Part shown: one piece after another, positions 10,027 through 21,665 of the stretch
Numbering within the stretch: the first letter of the stretch is position 1
Layout: the number at the start of each line of letters is the position of its first letter
From: Lecanicillium sp. G3
Taxonomy: Eukaryota; Ascomycota; Sordariomycetes; Hypocreales; Cordycipitaceae
DNA: 64,000 nt
Direction: 5' to 3'
Assembly: GCA_037575805.1 (NCBI GenBank)
Contig: JAZHPD010000003.1
Span: 806,001-870,000 of the forward strand
Notes under the pieces: generated by a model
What the model was told of the DNA's origin: nothing
Database searches by the model: none
Seen by the model: only the letters and a program-made list of their open reading frames with translations
Made by a program: the position numbers and the translations under genes

Positions 10027-11924
10027 GGATTTTGAGTTGTCTTTTGCTCCCCCAGCTTGGAATTCATATGCCAGGGATGGATTTGAGAGCAACTACCATA
10101 TACGATGGGGGTATGGGTGATGCACTCTTTACTGTCTGTATCTGCAAATATATACGTCACCATGTATTAATAAGTCAACGTTTCCAAAATATCCGATGCA
10201 AACACGTGTTCTGCGCTCCGATCCGATCCGATATTGCAATCTTGTAGGTGTGTTTGAGACAAGCGAAAGTCAGCCATGCTTTTTATACCAGTTAATGCAG
10301 CAAGACGTCAGCACTCAAGCACATGCGTCCTCAGATGCTGCAGGCAACAGCTTTGCGAATAAAATTATACATGTCATCCGCAGAACGCCCTCCATTTCGC
10401 CTCATTTACGTCTCGGCCCATTCCCTTGTTATTTCCCTCGTCTCGTTGGCGCGAGTACGAGACGAGGCTGCGGTACCACCCAGCGAATGCAGGCATATCC
10501 TGCGCTGACATTCACCCTCGCGCGGCAGCCCCGATGTCGAGTCCGCCTGCAGCACTGTAGTGAAAGGAGCGAGAAAAGGTCCTCTCGTCATGCAGTGCGA
10601 CACGGCGACGCGAGGCTGGAGGGGGTGAAAGCAGTGCAACGAGACATGCTGTGCGACGATGCAGGGGGGACACGGCGCGCAGTTTTTCTGCATATGCGTT
10701 TTATTGGACAAGCTGGGGATATTTTTCTTTTTTTTGGTGGTGGGGGGAGCGACTGAGTTCTGCAGCGGAGAGGTTCTGGTCAAGGGGGAACGGATGCGAG
10801 GATGAGTTTTAGTTTGGTTTTCTTCTTTCTTTTTCTTCTTTGTTGTGAGCCGCACTGCGTAATATTGGACAAGACGGGTGATCTCATGTATCAAACTTGG
10901 GTATTTGCAGGCGTTGGCATCATATACGGGTGGTTGTAAATGCGTAGTAAGCTAAATAGACATGTGTAATTTACCAACGAGTGAGGATTAGTGCACAAGT
11001 AAGAGGGAAAACCGCAGCATGTGCTTTTCGTGGCATGTACCGCTGGACAGCAGTCGCGCATCATCTGATTACGCCCCTCTGTAGACAAGGTGGTTGGCGC
11101 GAGTGGGCAGGCACAAACACACACAAGCACATACATGTCTGAGATGTCTGTTGATGGCCCGTGGCGGCCCGAGACAAGGAGCGCCGCGGACGCAATTATG
11201 AGATGTGATGGGGAGGGAGGGGCCTGCTGGACAATGGGTCTTTGGCTTGCTGGCGTTGGGTGTTCAGCGCGCTCTGACAGCGGGTGTCAAGATGCAGGAC
11301 GTCGTTTCAGCCGGACAGGGCGACGCAAGCTGCAGTAGCCTGTTAGCTGGGCTATAACACCGTGGGCAAGCAAGCAGCCAGGCGAGGGAGAGAGAATACA
11401 AGTACACAGCCCCGGATTAAGCTCATGCGGGCTGAAGGGGGATTTACGGTGGCGAACATGAGGTGGCTTTTTTTTTTGTTTTGATGTAGACAGAGCGAGG
11501 AATGGGTTAACATGACACGGACACGGGAAAAGGAGGAACAGAAGAAAAGAAAAGAAAATGGGGAGAAGAGGAAGAAAATGCAGTAGCGCATCGCGAGGCG
11601 GAAAGCCACGGCTGGAACAGAGCCTAGCGGAGTATCAAGTGTTGTGGACGGTATGTCGATTTTAGATGGGAAGGGCTATTTTTGGGGCGCGGGAGAAGGG
11701 CTTCATAGAACCTGGAGTTCTGGCTGGCTGAAACACGAACAATGAAGAATGGGAGGGAAAACAAGAAGAAGTGCCTCGTGTTGCTGGGAAGGATAGTTAG
11801 ATGGTTGTTGTTGAACGTGTGAATCCGAGGGGTTACATTCTGATCCGGCATGGCACGAACCGAATACGGGCATAGTATCTGGTACGGCTAAACAAGTTGA
11901 GGCTAAAGAGGGACAGAAAGATTA
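10027..11924. other. Gene-poor stretch downstream of the 80-residue gene
   Basis: Nothing gene-like could be supported on either strand. Long ORFs here have no family resemblance, poor codon structure or non-ATG starts. Poly-T tracts and CT/GA-biased strands are frequent. It could hold the 3' UTR of a minus-strand transcript ending before the exon-like piece at 11925-12000. Confidence 0.4.
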
Positions 11925-12000
11925 GCACAGCTTGCAGAGCATGGTGCAGATTGGCTTCGGGGACTGCTCGGGATTGACACCGAAGTCGTTGGGCTGGAGA
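11925..12000 (-). other. Orphan terminal-exon-like piece on the minus strand
   Basis: Read on the minus strand, a strong branch point (CTGCTAACTAG) and acceptor (TCTTCTCCAG) precede an open frame PNDFGVNPEQSPKPICTMLC plus KLC and a TAA stop. Codon choice is GC-rich and gene-like in an otherwise non-coding area. The last four residues, CKLC, resemble a CaaX box. I could not find a convincing first exon upstream (12010-12450 minus strand is a CT-rich leader-like sequence), so the gene is unresolved. It may be a small prenylated or secreted peptide gene, or chance. Confidence 0.3.
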
Positions 12001-12788
12001 AGACGTAATAACTAGTTAGCAGTAAAACCTGTAAGCCTTGGGGAAAAAAGAAGGGAGAAAAAAGAAAGTTTGGCACCGGCGATTTAAATGTCGATGCCGT
12101 TGTCGACAGTACAGAACAGACCAAAATAAAAGGAAGAGAAGGAAAGAAAAAAACACGGGCTCATTCCTCTGGACGCTCTTGGTTTGGCGTGGCAGCTCTG
12201 TTGTTAACTTTGATTTGACAAGCTTCACGATTGGGCCGAGTCCGGGGGGTGGGTTAATGGGAGGAGGAGGAAGAGAGAGAGGAGGAGATGAGGGGTTGAA
12301 GAGGGGGTTGGGGCGGGGAGAGTGTACCGAGTAGTTTCTTTTTTTGCGGGTGAATGGCTGGCTTTATTTTCTTTCAATGCTTTTTTCTCCGTCATGTTGC
12401 CATGTAGTTATGGGTAATGGTTGATTTGATTTGTCAAGGGTCTGGTTTGGAGGGAGGGCGAACTGCTCGTAGCTTGTAAGTGAGTGGCGATGAGTGGCGA
12501 AAAGAGGGAGGGGTGCAGAGCCTCATGATGCGGATTGGCGAGCAATGAGGATGATGAATGCAACTTTTTGGTCTTGAATTACAAATCTATTGACTGTTAT
12601 CCTGTTGTTTTCTTGATTCTTAATCGTAATTTGTATTTATTTTTGTATTTATTTGCTTACTTTTGCCTCTTTGATCGTGGCGAGTTATGCCAGTAAGTAT
12701 TAGGCTTTATCAGCTGGGGCGGGCAGCTTGGACAAAGAGGGGGCGGTACGGAAAGGTACTTGGTGCTTGGCAGTAAGGTTATCGAGTG

Positions 12789-12797
12789 TACGGAGTA
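12789..12797. repeat. Dispersed near-palindrome TACGGAGTA, one of eight copies
   Basis: A perfect copy of the nonamer discussed in the findings. Other copies: 15092-15100, 15273-15281, 35196-35204, 35833-35841, 37627-37635, 41596-41604 and 60817-60825, in either orientation and all intergenic. Confidence 0.7.
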
Positions 12798-13622
12798 GAC
12801 AGGAACCCCGCTGACTGCGCAGTATGCCCTTGGGATGCGGGCAGGGCAGACAGGCAAGGCAGACGAAAGAGAAAGAGTAAGAATGATTTCATACAGATCG
12901 ACCATGGTAGGCTGGCTGGCTGGGCTGGACAGACAGAACTACTACGTACCAACTAACTGAACTGTGCACTGGAGTTTGGTTCGGTTTGGTTTGGTTTGGT
13001 AGCGCGACGAGTTTCCCCCTCCTTGCCTGCGGGGAAGTGCCCGTCATGCAATTGCTCTGTAACTAGACACTTGTACCCGGTACCGGTACATCTGACTCTC
13101 GTCCATCCCTTGGCTGCCCATCGAACAGCAGAACCGCCACTGGCCCGGGAGCGGCGGGAAGGTCGGGAGGAGGAAGGCGGGAGGAGTTCAAGTTCAGCAC
13201 AGCAGGGTTGCAAGATGCTGCAGAGGTTTGCAGACGGCCTCTCCCTGCTCTCGCGCTGCCGACTCGCAGATGGTGTGCCTCGTGTGTGCGTGCGTGCAGT
13301 GTCCTCCCGTATGCAGGGCGTCGAGGTTGTTTTACTCTGCAGGCATTTAGGGCAGGTTTGAGGTAACTACAATCCGGTTATTGAGTAACTACAAGAGGCT
13401 GGAAGCTTAGACGCTTCGCCCCCTTTTGCCCTCACCAACACAAGGTCACGGTCAGAGGGCAGTTTATGGGTACATGACGTGCCTGCCAGCCGGGCAAGCT
13501 ACTGTAGCATCAAGCTCCCCATGCAACCAAGTACCTGTACACGGCGATGGACTGCGATGGACTGGCTGTCGCTCCCCCGGAGCTTAGCACGGCTAGTTAG
13601 CACCTAATAATACCCAGTTAGT

Positions 13623-13666
13623 TGGCACCTAGCACCTGGCACCTGGCACCTGGCACCTGGCACCCG
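13623..13666. repeat. Minisatellite of GGCACCT units
   Basis: About six 7-base units, the last degenerating to GGCACCC/GGCGCCC. Confidence 0.85.
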
Positions 13667-14064
13667 GCGCCCGCGTAAAGAGTCATTATTCGCGATGCGG
13701 AAAGCCCTCGCTCTCGTCGACTTGTCCTCCTACTTGCATCATACATGTCCTACATGTCCGCGTTTCCAAAATACTCCCATCGCCCACCACCTCCCTCGCT
13801 CATCCGCCTCGCAAACTTCTTTCCGCCAACAGACCTCAGAGAACCCCGAGCGAAATCTGTCTTGATGCCAGATTCCGCCGTTGTTTGCTCTCGCCGTTGA
13901 CACCGTCTGGGATTCTTCCCCAGTCTGCCTCCATTGTACCCCTCTCTGCGTCTGTTGCGGGTTTATTCTTGCGCTTGACTGATCTAGGTTTTTATTCATT
14001 TATTTGTTCTCTTCTTTCATCTTTTTTTTATTTCTTTTATACATTCAGTTTCATCTTCTTCGCC

Positions 14065-14150
14065 ATGATGACTGGAAGCGATCCGCAGCAGCAGCCGCAG
14101 CATGGGGGATTCGACCTCCTGCGCAGGGCGACGCAAGCCATGATGTCCAA
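14065..14150 (+). other. Orphan first-exon-like ORF with a strong donor site
   Basis: After a pyrimidine-rich leader, ATGATG opens a frame MMTGSDPQQQPQHGG, then FDLLRRATQAMMSK, running directly into a consensus donor (AA|GTGAGTG). Codon choice is gene-like. The best acceptor nearby (CCCCAG at 14211-14216) continues an open frame to about 14473, but that continuation does not look like protein. It may be the first exon of a small gene, or a far upstream exon of the sch9 locus 2.8 kb downstream. Confidence 0.3.
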
Positions 14151-14489
14151 GTGAGTGAAAGCTTTCTTCACATATTCTTTCCACTATATCCCTTCAATTC
14201 GGTTACAAGGTCCCCAGCCTTGCATCAAGTGATGATTACACCCAGTGGTGTTTTTTACGCTCTCTGATCTTCTTCTTTGATCCTTTGGCGGCCTCTGGCA
14301 ACAAGTTTGGCTGCCGGTTGTACTCGTCTGTGCTTGATAGGAGCACCAGCCTACATGCATACATACACGCACACGCAGGACACGCCAACGCAAGCCGGCG
14401 CAACGCTGGTTTCTCGGCAAAAAGCTTGTCGGAGCCGGTTGCTGCACAGCATGTTGCATCGCTTTACTCGTGAGGGCAAGCAGGCAAAT

Positions 14490-14517
14490 GCTACAGGCTA
14501 CAGGCTACAGGCTACAG
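14490..14517. repeat. GCTACAG tandem repeat
   Basis: Four units of a 7-base repeat. Confidence 0.8.
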
Positions 14518-14996
14518 GTCACAGAAAAAAAAGGTGCCGCTGATATCACGAAGCGTCTTTGCCACGGCAGAGCTGGAAGTCAAGACGCAAAAGGCAAAGC
14601 TATCCATGGGTCCGCTCGCTGCAGCAGCTGGTACGTATACTTGACTGTACCAAAGTGGTGCTGCGCTACTTGGCTACTTGGTACTGCTGCTGCTCCGCCT
14701 CTGCGCCGGGCCTTGGCTTTGTTATGGGTCAAGCCGCTGGCAGAGGTGCTGGGTGCTGAGTGCTGAGGGTGGGCGGTTGCGAGTCAGTAGCCTGCCTGCC
14801 AGCCTGCCAGCCTGCCACTGAAGACGGCACTGCAGACAGGCGCTGCAAAACACTGCAGAATACTGCAGACTACGGCAGACCACTGTGGTGTGTGGTGTGG
14901 TGGGCCGGCGCTGAGTCTGGCCTGCCTCATCTCCCGCTACAGAATGGTGCAGACTTTTTGGTTGCCGACAGCGGCCAAACGCCGCCTGGTCCGAGC

Positions 14997-15024
14997 TTTT
15001 TTTTTTTTTTTTTTTCTTTTTTTT
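14997..15024. repeat. Poly-T tract, once interrupted
   Basis: T19, one C, then T8. Confidence 0.9.
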
Positions 15025-15317
15025 CTCCAAATTCTTCTGGCTTGCTTCTTTGCCGGCTTCCATTTTGCCTGCCCGGGACTATCAGGACAAGTACTCCGTA
15101 CGGATACCAGGGACAAGGACAAGACGCCCCTGCTCCTCATCTCTCCGAACCCATCCGGTTGCCGCAATTAGCTGGCGGCCGGGGTGTTCAACCACATGGC
15201 AATTTTCCATGTGGATATCCCGCAATCAATCAATACTGCAACTGCAGCCTGCCAGCCGGTATTGCATTGCACTACGGAGTACGGAGCACCGAGTACGGAT
15301 TACAGGTGGTGCTTGGT

Positions 15318-15352
15318 AGGCTGCTGTGAGGCTGCTGTGAGGCTGCTGTGAG
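15318..15352. repeat. Three copies of an 11-base unit (GGCTGCTGTGA)
   Basis: Three perfect tandem units are readable. Confidence 0.85.
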
Positions 15353-15948
15353 GCATCCCAATCCCACCAAGCACCAAGTACGGATTACATGTGCAGCCTT
15401 GACTCGGCCTGCCGTGTCAGACTTGCACACATGCAGAGTACATGAGTACATGAGTACAGGCAAAAAGACCATGTATCTTGCACAGACAAAGGCAGAACTC
15501 TTATATTCGTCCATACGACAATCAGACACCCAGGCTGGTGGCGTCGCTTTGTGGCGGACCAAACCAGAAGTAGTCGCCGCCCCCGAAGCCACAAGAAGAC
15601 GAAGAAAGAAAACATTATACTCGCTCAGCCTCGCCTGTTGTATAGTTTTTCAAAAATCTTCTTTGGCCAAGACTGGCGATACTTCAGGTTACGAGCCACC
15701 ACGACTCGAACTTGCCCTCAGCTCAGCCCAGCCCAGTTCAGTCAGCTCAGTGGTTGGGTGGTTGGCCGAAACGAAAAATCTCCACTTGGCTCGCCTCGCC
15801 TGCTCCGTTTGATGGCAAATTTTCTTTTTGCTCGTCGTTTGCAAATTCCAAACTGCTTGTTCTTGTTTGGGTCCGATGCACCAGTAATGCCGGGCTCTCA
15901 TTTCCTGCCAGCAATTACTCAGTAACTGCTCTGCCAATTAAAGGACAC

Positions 15949-15973
15949 AAAAAAAAAAAAAAAAAAAAAAAAA
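15949..15973. repeat. Poly-A tract of 25
   Basis: Uninterrupted A25; no adjacent target-site duplication or retroposed coding sequence was seen. Confidence 0.9.
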
Positions 15974-16180
15974 GGACTGCAAAAATTGGCAACATTAATC
16001 CGCTCTCGGAATTGCCGTCAGTTTGCCCGGGTGCTGCACCGCACCGCGCCGCACGCACCGCACCGCACCGCAGAGACTGACTGCCAACTGAACCTTTGAT
16101 TGCATATGCCTCAAACCTTGTCTGTTGGCACCCTGTTCTTCTTGTCTGATCGGTCTGGTCTGGTCTCTGCCTGTCCAACT

Positions 16181-16214
16181 TGTCTGTCTGCCTGCCTGCC
16201 TGCCTGTCTGTCTG
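16181..16214. repeat. (CTGC/CTGT)n tetranucleotide repeat
   Basis: A run of TGTC and TGCC units upstream of sch9. Confidence 0.75.
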
Positions 16215-16562
16215 TGTTGCTGTCATTCCCACACCCAAAACAGGCCCGTCCTTTTTTTTTTCCCGATTACTTGCCCCCCTTCTTTGCCTGCCTTACCTTG
16301 CTTTGCCTTGCCTCCTCCATAATTTCTGGCATATGCATTTTTCTCTCATATTGTAAACGCCTCCCCCATCAACAAGCGTTTGACATTGTTCCCACCTCCA
16401 AACCGCGCAAAACTCGGACATCTCTCTAGTTCTTCCTCTACCTGGCACTTTCCCCTTTGCCAGCAACTCGATTCCCCCTCCTTGCTGCTGGCTTGGCAGA
16501 GGCCATGAACTAGTCCTTGTCCCGTTCCCACTTGCGGAGTACCATTACCGTCCATTACCTCT

Positions 16563-16622
16563 TCATCACTCATCACTCATCACTCATCACTCGTCACTCT
16601 CGACTCGACTCGACTCGACTCG
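16563..16622. repeat. TCATCAC and CTCGA tandem repeats in the sch9 leader
   Basis: Four TCATCAC-like units run directly into four CTCGA units. Confidence 0.85.
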
Positions 16623-16933
16623 AATCGACGGCTTACCCTCTTTCCTGCCTGTTATACGCTTTACTGGGGACCGAAACAAGAACAGAACCTCTCAACACAT
16701 ACTTTTGCGCCTTTGCGCCTCCCATCCACCCTCCTCCCCTCGCGAACCACCTCCCCCGCGCTCGCGCCCACTTCACCAAGCCTTTTTTTTTTTTTACTCC
16801 TCCCTCCTCCGCCTCCTCGAGCGCGACGGGGCAATTTCTTACTCCTCTCTTCCTCCTCTTCTTATCCATCCATCTTACTTCTCTTCCTCAACATCCACCC
16901 TGGCTTCCCCACGCTGCTCAATTCTCTGCCGCC

Positions 16934-19907
16934 ATGCAGGCTGTTGACCAATCCACCAATAGAACCGCCACCGAAGACGATGGCATCGACCAAATAGGCT
17001 CAGACACCCCACGATCCGGCATTGCGACCCCTCAGCCCGACCCCCACGACAAGCGCCTTCCCGGCATCATGAGCTATTTCGGCCAGGTTCGTCCAGACCC
17101 TTCTCAACATACAAGCCTCCAGTCTTCCACCCGCGACGCAAGGCAAGAGAATGCAGAGACGACACAGGTAGCCCAGGCAGCCCCGACAGCAAAGACGCCT
17201 CAACTGTCCCACCGAGGCGAGACAGGCGACACAAGCAAGGCGAGCAAGACTAGTCACACAGCCCACGTTCTACAAGACGATCAAGATCAAAATCAATCCC
17301 AACGTCACCCCAAAAGTTCCCCTCCCATCCACGCCGACAACCACGCCGATTCCGGCCCCGATGCCGATGCCGACGTCGACGCAGATGCTTCCGCACCCGC
17401 ACCCGATTCGTCTCGGCCACCGGCATCCGACATGATACATACACACACGCCACACCTCTCCCGCAGCCACGCGCCCTCGTCTTCCTCGTCCAGTCTTGCT
17501 CCGCCCGAATTCTCTGCCTCGGCTGCTGCCTCTGCTTCTGCTTCTTCTTCTCATCCCCCAGTTCCTTTGTCGGCCAAGTCGGGCCCTACCCAGCACCTCA
17601 CCACTGATACCCATCCCTATCCTACCCCTCCTCCCTCACAGCCTTGCTCCTCGGCGAGCTCTGCCGTCCATGTCCTGGGCTCCCGCGCGCAGGACCCCCC
17701 TCCTGCCGGCCGCTCCGTCTCCCTCGCCGGAAACGCCATGAACGCTGCCCAGCAGCTCTCATTCACCTCCCGCGGCGTCCAGTCTCTCGACGAGAGCCGC
17801 GCCCAGCCCTCTAACCCTAGCACCACCACCCCTCCTGATACTTCTAATTCTTCTTCTACTCAACCGTCTAGCAAATGGTTTTCCTTTGGTGGGCTCAGAG
17901 AACTAACACGTGGTATCATCTTCAAGAGCGGTCCCTCTACCCCTACCAGAGCCCTCTCCTCCGCCCAGCCCTCCCAGTCAGAGGGCAAGGACTCTGTCTC
18001 CCGCACCAGCAATGACGGCGCCGAAATCAGCGGGACCCAGACGCCTCGCTCTACCGGCGCCCAGGCTCCCGCCCCTCGCGGCAAGCTGACGGTCAAGATC
18101 TCAGAGGCCCGCGGCCTCCGCAAGTGTCGCGACCCCTACGTCGTTGCCGTCTTTCAGCGCAGCGAGCTCATCTCCAGCGGACCTCGGCCGTCCGAGGACG
18201 AAGAGCCCCTGAACGTGGCACAGGCTGCTATTGGCGGCATCCCCATCCAGCGTTCGAGCAGCGACCAGGGCCGTCCAATGGCCATTCCCATGCGCAGTCG
18301 TCAAAGCAGCAACACCAGCATTGCCGACTACAACACCTTCCGCAACCGCAATGGTCGCCATCCCTCCCTGACGAATCCTCACTGGGACGCCGAGGCTGTC
18401 TTGTACGTGTTGCCCCTTTCTGTCCGCCGAGTGGCCCCCCCGCTGACATGACTCTAGCGATGTCGTCGACTCGGACCCTCTCGTAGATGTCTCGGTATAC
18501 GACCACGGCGCCAACGGCGACGAGTTCCTCGGCCACGTCAACTTCGAGGCTCCCAGGGAGAAGGAGAGCCCGGTACGAGGCTGGTTCCCCCTCAAGGGCC
18601 ACGTCAACACTGTCGCCGAGGACGCCCCCACTGGCGAGGTCTATGTCGAAGCTTTGTACCAGCGCACGGAGAAGAGGCACTTTGGCCCCAACGACTTTGA
18701 GATTCTCAAGCTCATCGGCAAGGGAACCTTTGGCCAAGTCTACCAAGTGCGTAAGAGGGACACGCAGCGCATATACGCCATGAAGGTGCTGCAGAAAAAG
18801 GTCATTGTGCAGAAGAAAGAGGTCGCTCACACGGTTGGAGAGCGCAACATTCTTGTCCGCACCGCCACCACCGACTCGCCCTTCATTGTCGGTCTCAAGT
18901 TCTCCTTCCAGACCCCATCCGAGCTGTATCTGGTGACGGATTACATGTCTGGCGGCGAACTCTTCTGGCATCTACAAAAAGAGGGCCGCTTCGACGAGCG
19001 ACGCGCCAAGTTCTACATTGCGGAGCTGATTCTCGCCATCCAACACCTCCACAACAACGACATTGTCTACCGTGACCTCAAGCCCGAAAACATCCTCCTC
19101 GACGCCAACGGCCACATTGCTCTCTGCGACTTTGGCCTCTCCAAGGCCAACCTCACAAAGAACGACACTACTAATACGTTTTGCGGCACAACCGAGTATC
19201 TCGCGCCCGAGGTGCTTTTGGATGAGTCAGGATACACCAAGATGGTTGACTTCTGGTCTCTCGGCGTCCTCGTTTTCGAAATGTGCTGCGGTTGGAGCCC
19301 CTTCTATGCCGAGGACACCCAGCAAATGTACAAAAACATTGCATTTGGCAAGGTCCGCTTCCCGCGCGACACGCTGTCGCAAGAAGGCAGAAATTTTGTC
19401 AAGGGCCTCCTCAACAGAAATCCCAGGCACCGCCTAGGCGCTACGGATGATGCCGAGGAGCTCAAGCAGCACCCCTTCTTCAACGACATTGACTGGTCTC
19501 TCCTCGCGCAAAAGCGTATCGCTCCTCCCTTCAAGCCCAAGCTGAAGTCTGAAACCGACGTGTCCTACTTTGACCCCGAGTTCACCACGGCTTTGGAGCA
19601 GAACGGGTCCCTCAACGAGCGCGCCGCCGCCCTGGCCCGCGGCTACGCTGCGTCGACGCCCCTGTCGCCGTCGGTGCAAGCCAACTTCCAGGGCTTCACC
19701 TTTGTCGACGAGAGCGCCCTGGACGACCACATGCGTGATCGCGCCAGGACTGACGACGAGGACATGGACGATGCCCACGCCAACGGCCATGACGATGACT
19801 GGGATAACATCGATGAATTTGACGTGAAAAAGGGCAACCGCATGAGCGGTATTGTCAGAACCTCGACCCACGATGAGCAAATGGTGGGCGGACACTTTGA
19901 CGATTAA
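16934..19907 (+). CDS. sch9: AGC-family protein kinase Sch9 with C2 domain
   Basis: Two exons, 16934-18402 and 18458-19907, give 972 residues; the intron splits a Phe codon (TT|C). The start is the first ATG in a frame open from further upstream, in a GCCGCCATG context. The N-terminal ~380 residues are Ser/Pro/Gln-rich and include TPQPDPHDKRLPGIMSYFG. A C2-type domain starts near residue 383 (GKLTVKISEARGLRKCRDPY). The kinase domain begins near residue 570 (LIGKGTFGQVY), with catalytic YRDLKPENILL, DFGLSKANLTKND and activation loop TFCGTTEYLAPE. It ends with a turn motif (TPLSPSV) and hydrophobic motif (FQGFTF, near residue 900) and an acidic tail. In yeast Sch9 is phosphorylated by TORC1 and couples nutrients to growth, stress and lifespan. 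C2 plus AGC kinase order separates it from Ypk, Pkc and PKA. Confidence 0.95.
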
Positions 19908-19944
19908 AGTCCACGCATTTTCGTTGATAGCCGTATGCCAGAAG

Positions 19945-19996
19945 CAGAGAGAGAGAGAAAGAGAGAAAGAGAGAAAGAGAGAAAGAGAGAGAGAGA
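19945..19996. repeat. (GA)n/(GAAA)n purine repeat in the sch9 3' UTR
   Basis: A run of AGAGAGAAAG units immediately after the stop region. Confidence 0.9.
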
Positions 19997-20632
19997 TGCC
20001 AAGTTTTGAAAAGAGCAGGTTACTCTACTCAGTGAAGCAGGAGAGCATTGGGGTACAAAAAAATAACTTTTTCCTTCTTGTCGAGCCATGGGAATGTTTT
20101 TTCTTTGGGGAATGGGGCGGGTAATCATCAACGTACAGACTCATTTTGGCGTTTGGTATGGTGATTTTTTTCTTCTGCTTTTTTTTTTTTTTGGTTGTCC
20201 TTGTTTGTGATTTTTCTGTATCACGTTTTATACGAATTGGCGTTTGAGTTATTGTCTTTTTGAGAGAGAAGGAAAGAAGAAGAAAGCTGTTGATTATTAC
20301 TGCATGCCCCCAGACTTTTTTGGTATGTTAATTTTTTATTTTATTTTTTAATTTCTTTGAACAAAAAAAAGAGAGAGAAGAAATGAAAAGAGACACACGC
20401 ACATACGAACCGAATGGGTTTTCCTTGAGTATCTGTCCAGTGCGCATGTTCTGGCGTATGCGCATGTCTTGTATATAAAGCGTGTGCGACATCATGTTCT
20501 TGAAAGAGGAAAAGATTTGTATGAATGAGATGGGTATGATTTTATGTGCATTTTTGCATGGGAGCGCTGGGGTTTGCAGCTTGCTCCTGTTTTAAAAGTT
20601 TATTGCCATTGCTCAATTTGTTTGTTGCGTTT

Positions 20633-20653
20633 GGGGGGGGGAGGGGGGGGGGG
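20633..20653. repeat. G9-A-G11 tract
   Basis: Nearly pure guanine run in an AT-rich spacer; it could form G-quadruplex-like structure. Confidence 0.85.
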
Positions 20654-21665
20654 AAGTGGTTTGCTTGAATTCATCCTTGGGAGCTTGTGAGGGGAAGCGG
20701 ATGGGAGTTTTGAGGGGATAAATTAGGTACTGATTTTGTAGCACTCGGCTGGTTGTTAATGTTGACTTTTTCTTTTTTTTTATATCCAAATTTTAATACA
20801 TTTTTTTCTTTCTGAAAACTGCTCCCGTTTGCCAATCTTCTTGTCTCGTCTTGCGGGCGTAGTGTGCGTGTGTACTGCTTGCTTTTGGGACGTGCCACGC
20901 TGGGTCTTGGCCGTGTTGGCTGCGCGAGCTGCTTGGTTCGTTTGGGGCCGATTCTGCTACTGCTGGGCGAAATGGCTCGCTCGAGTTGTCTGGTGGATGA
21001 GGCAACGGTCGAGCGAGCTGTATAGGTTGGCCGAGTTGTCTAATGGCGAGAATCGAGGTGTAGACGGCTTTCGTCCCTCATTAAGGAGCTACGCATCATT
21101 TCAATACACGTGGAGCATCCATTCTTCACAGTTTGTACACGGTCCGTTCGCTTAGGATTGGTTTGCATTGAGACAAAAAGAAATGCTGAAAAGAAAACAA
21201 CGAGAGCAGCCCCCCCTGCTTCCACACCCCACGCGTGAAGGGGTCTGCCTCTGCTTCTTTACAAGGAAAAAATGTACAACAAGGACTCGCTCTCTTTTCA
21301 AGTCGCAGAATCCTGTCTCCGTCTTCAGCCCGTGTCGTCTGCTGAGACGGATCGCAGCCGGCGAAGAGAACAGGTTGGCAAAACCAAGGCGACCGTCGAT
21401 CGCCCTGGCCTCTGCCTGACTCTCGCCGGCATCCACACGTATAACCCAAAAATTAATATCCCATCCTCAACTTCGTCGTCCACCGCGTCGAGATTCGAGC
21501 GCCGAAAGTAGTAAAAGAAAAATGTATAGTGCCGTTTTTCGTTTGTTGACGGGATGTGTCGCTCATGTCTTGTTGCTTGCTTCCAATGTCCGAACGATAT
21601 CTAGATTTTCCTGCCCTCAATTATGCGCTCTTTTTTTTTCCCTTCTTTATGTCGGAGATGGCATA

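Larger units (their letters stand above)
12001..14064. other. Gene-poor stretch with CT-rich strand and repeats
   Basis: No supported gene. On the minus strand 12100-12340 looks like a CT-rich 5' leader. On the plus strand 13700-14064 is pyrimidine-rich and looks like the leader of the exon starting at 14065. Confidence 0.4.
14151..16933. other. Long repeat-rich upstream region of sch9
   Basis: No supported gene. It contains several short tandem repeats, a T-rich tract, an A25 tract and, near 16.6-16.93 kb, a CT-rich 5' leader. A frame open from 16517 has no ATG until 16934. Confidence 0.5.
19908..21665. other. Intergenic between convergent sch9 and atp14
   Basis: AT-rich with many poly-T tracts, a GA repeat and a G-tract. 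No coding signal on either strand. The 1.76 kb gap between two convergent genes is long. Confidence 0.5.

Noticed and set aside
10196..10894. Opposed long frames near 10.2-10.9 kb
   Set aside because: No splice partners, no domain and low-complexity stretches.
15691..15745. GTTCGAGTC on the minus strand, reminiscent of a tRNA T-loop
   Set aside because: No matching T-stem, acceptor stem or anticodon arm could be folded around it; no tRNA is claimed anywhere in the window.
15949..15973. A25 tract as a possible retroposon tail
   Set aside because: No retroposed coding sequence before it and no target-site duplication; treated as a simple repeat.
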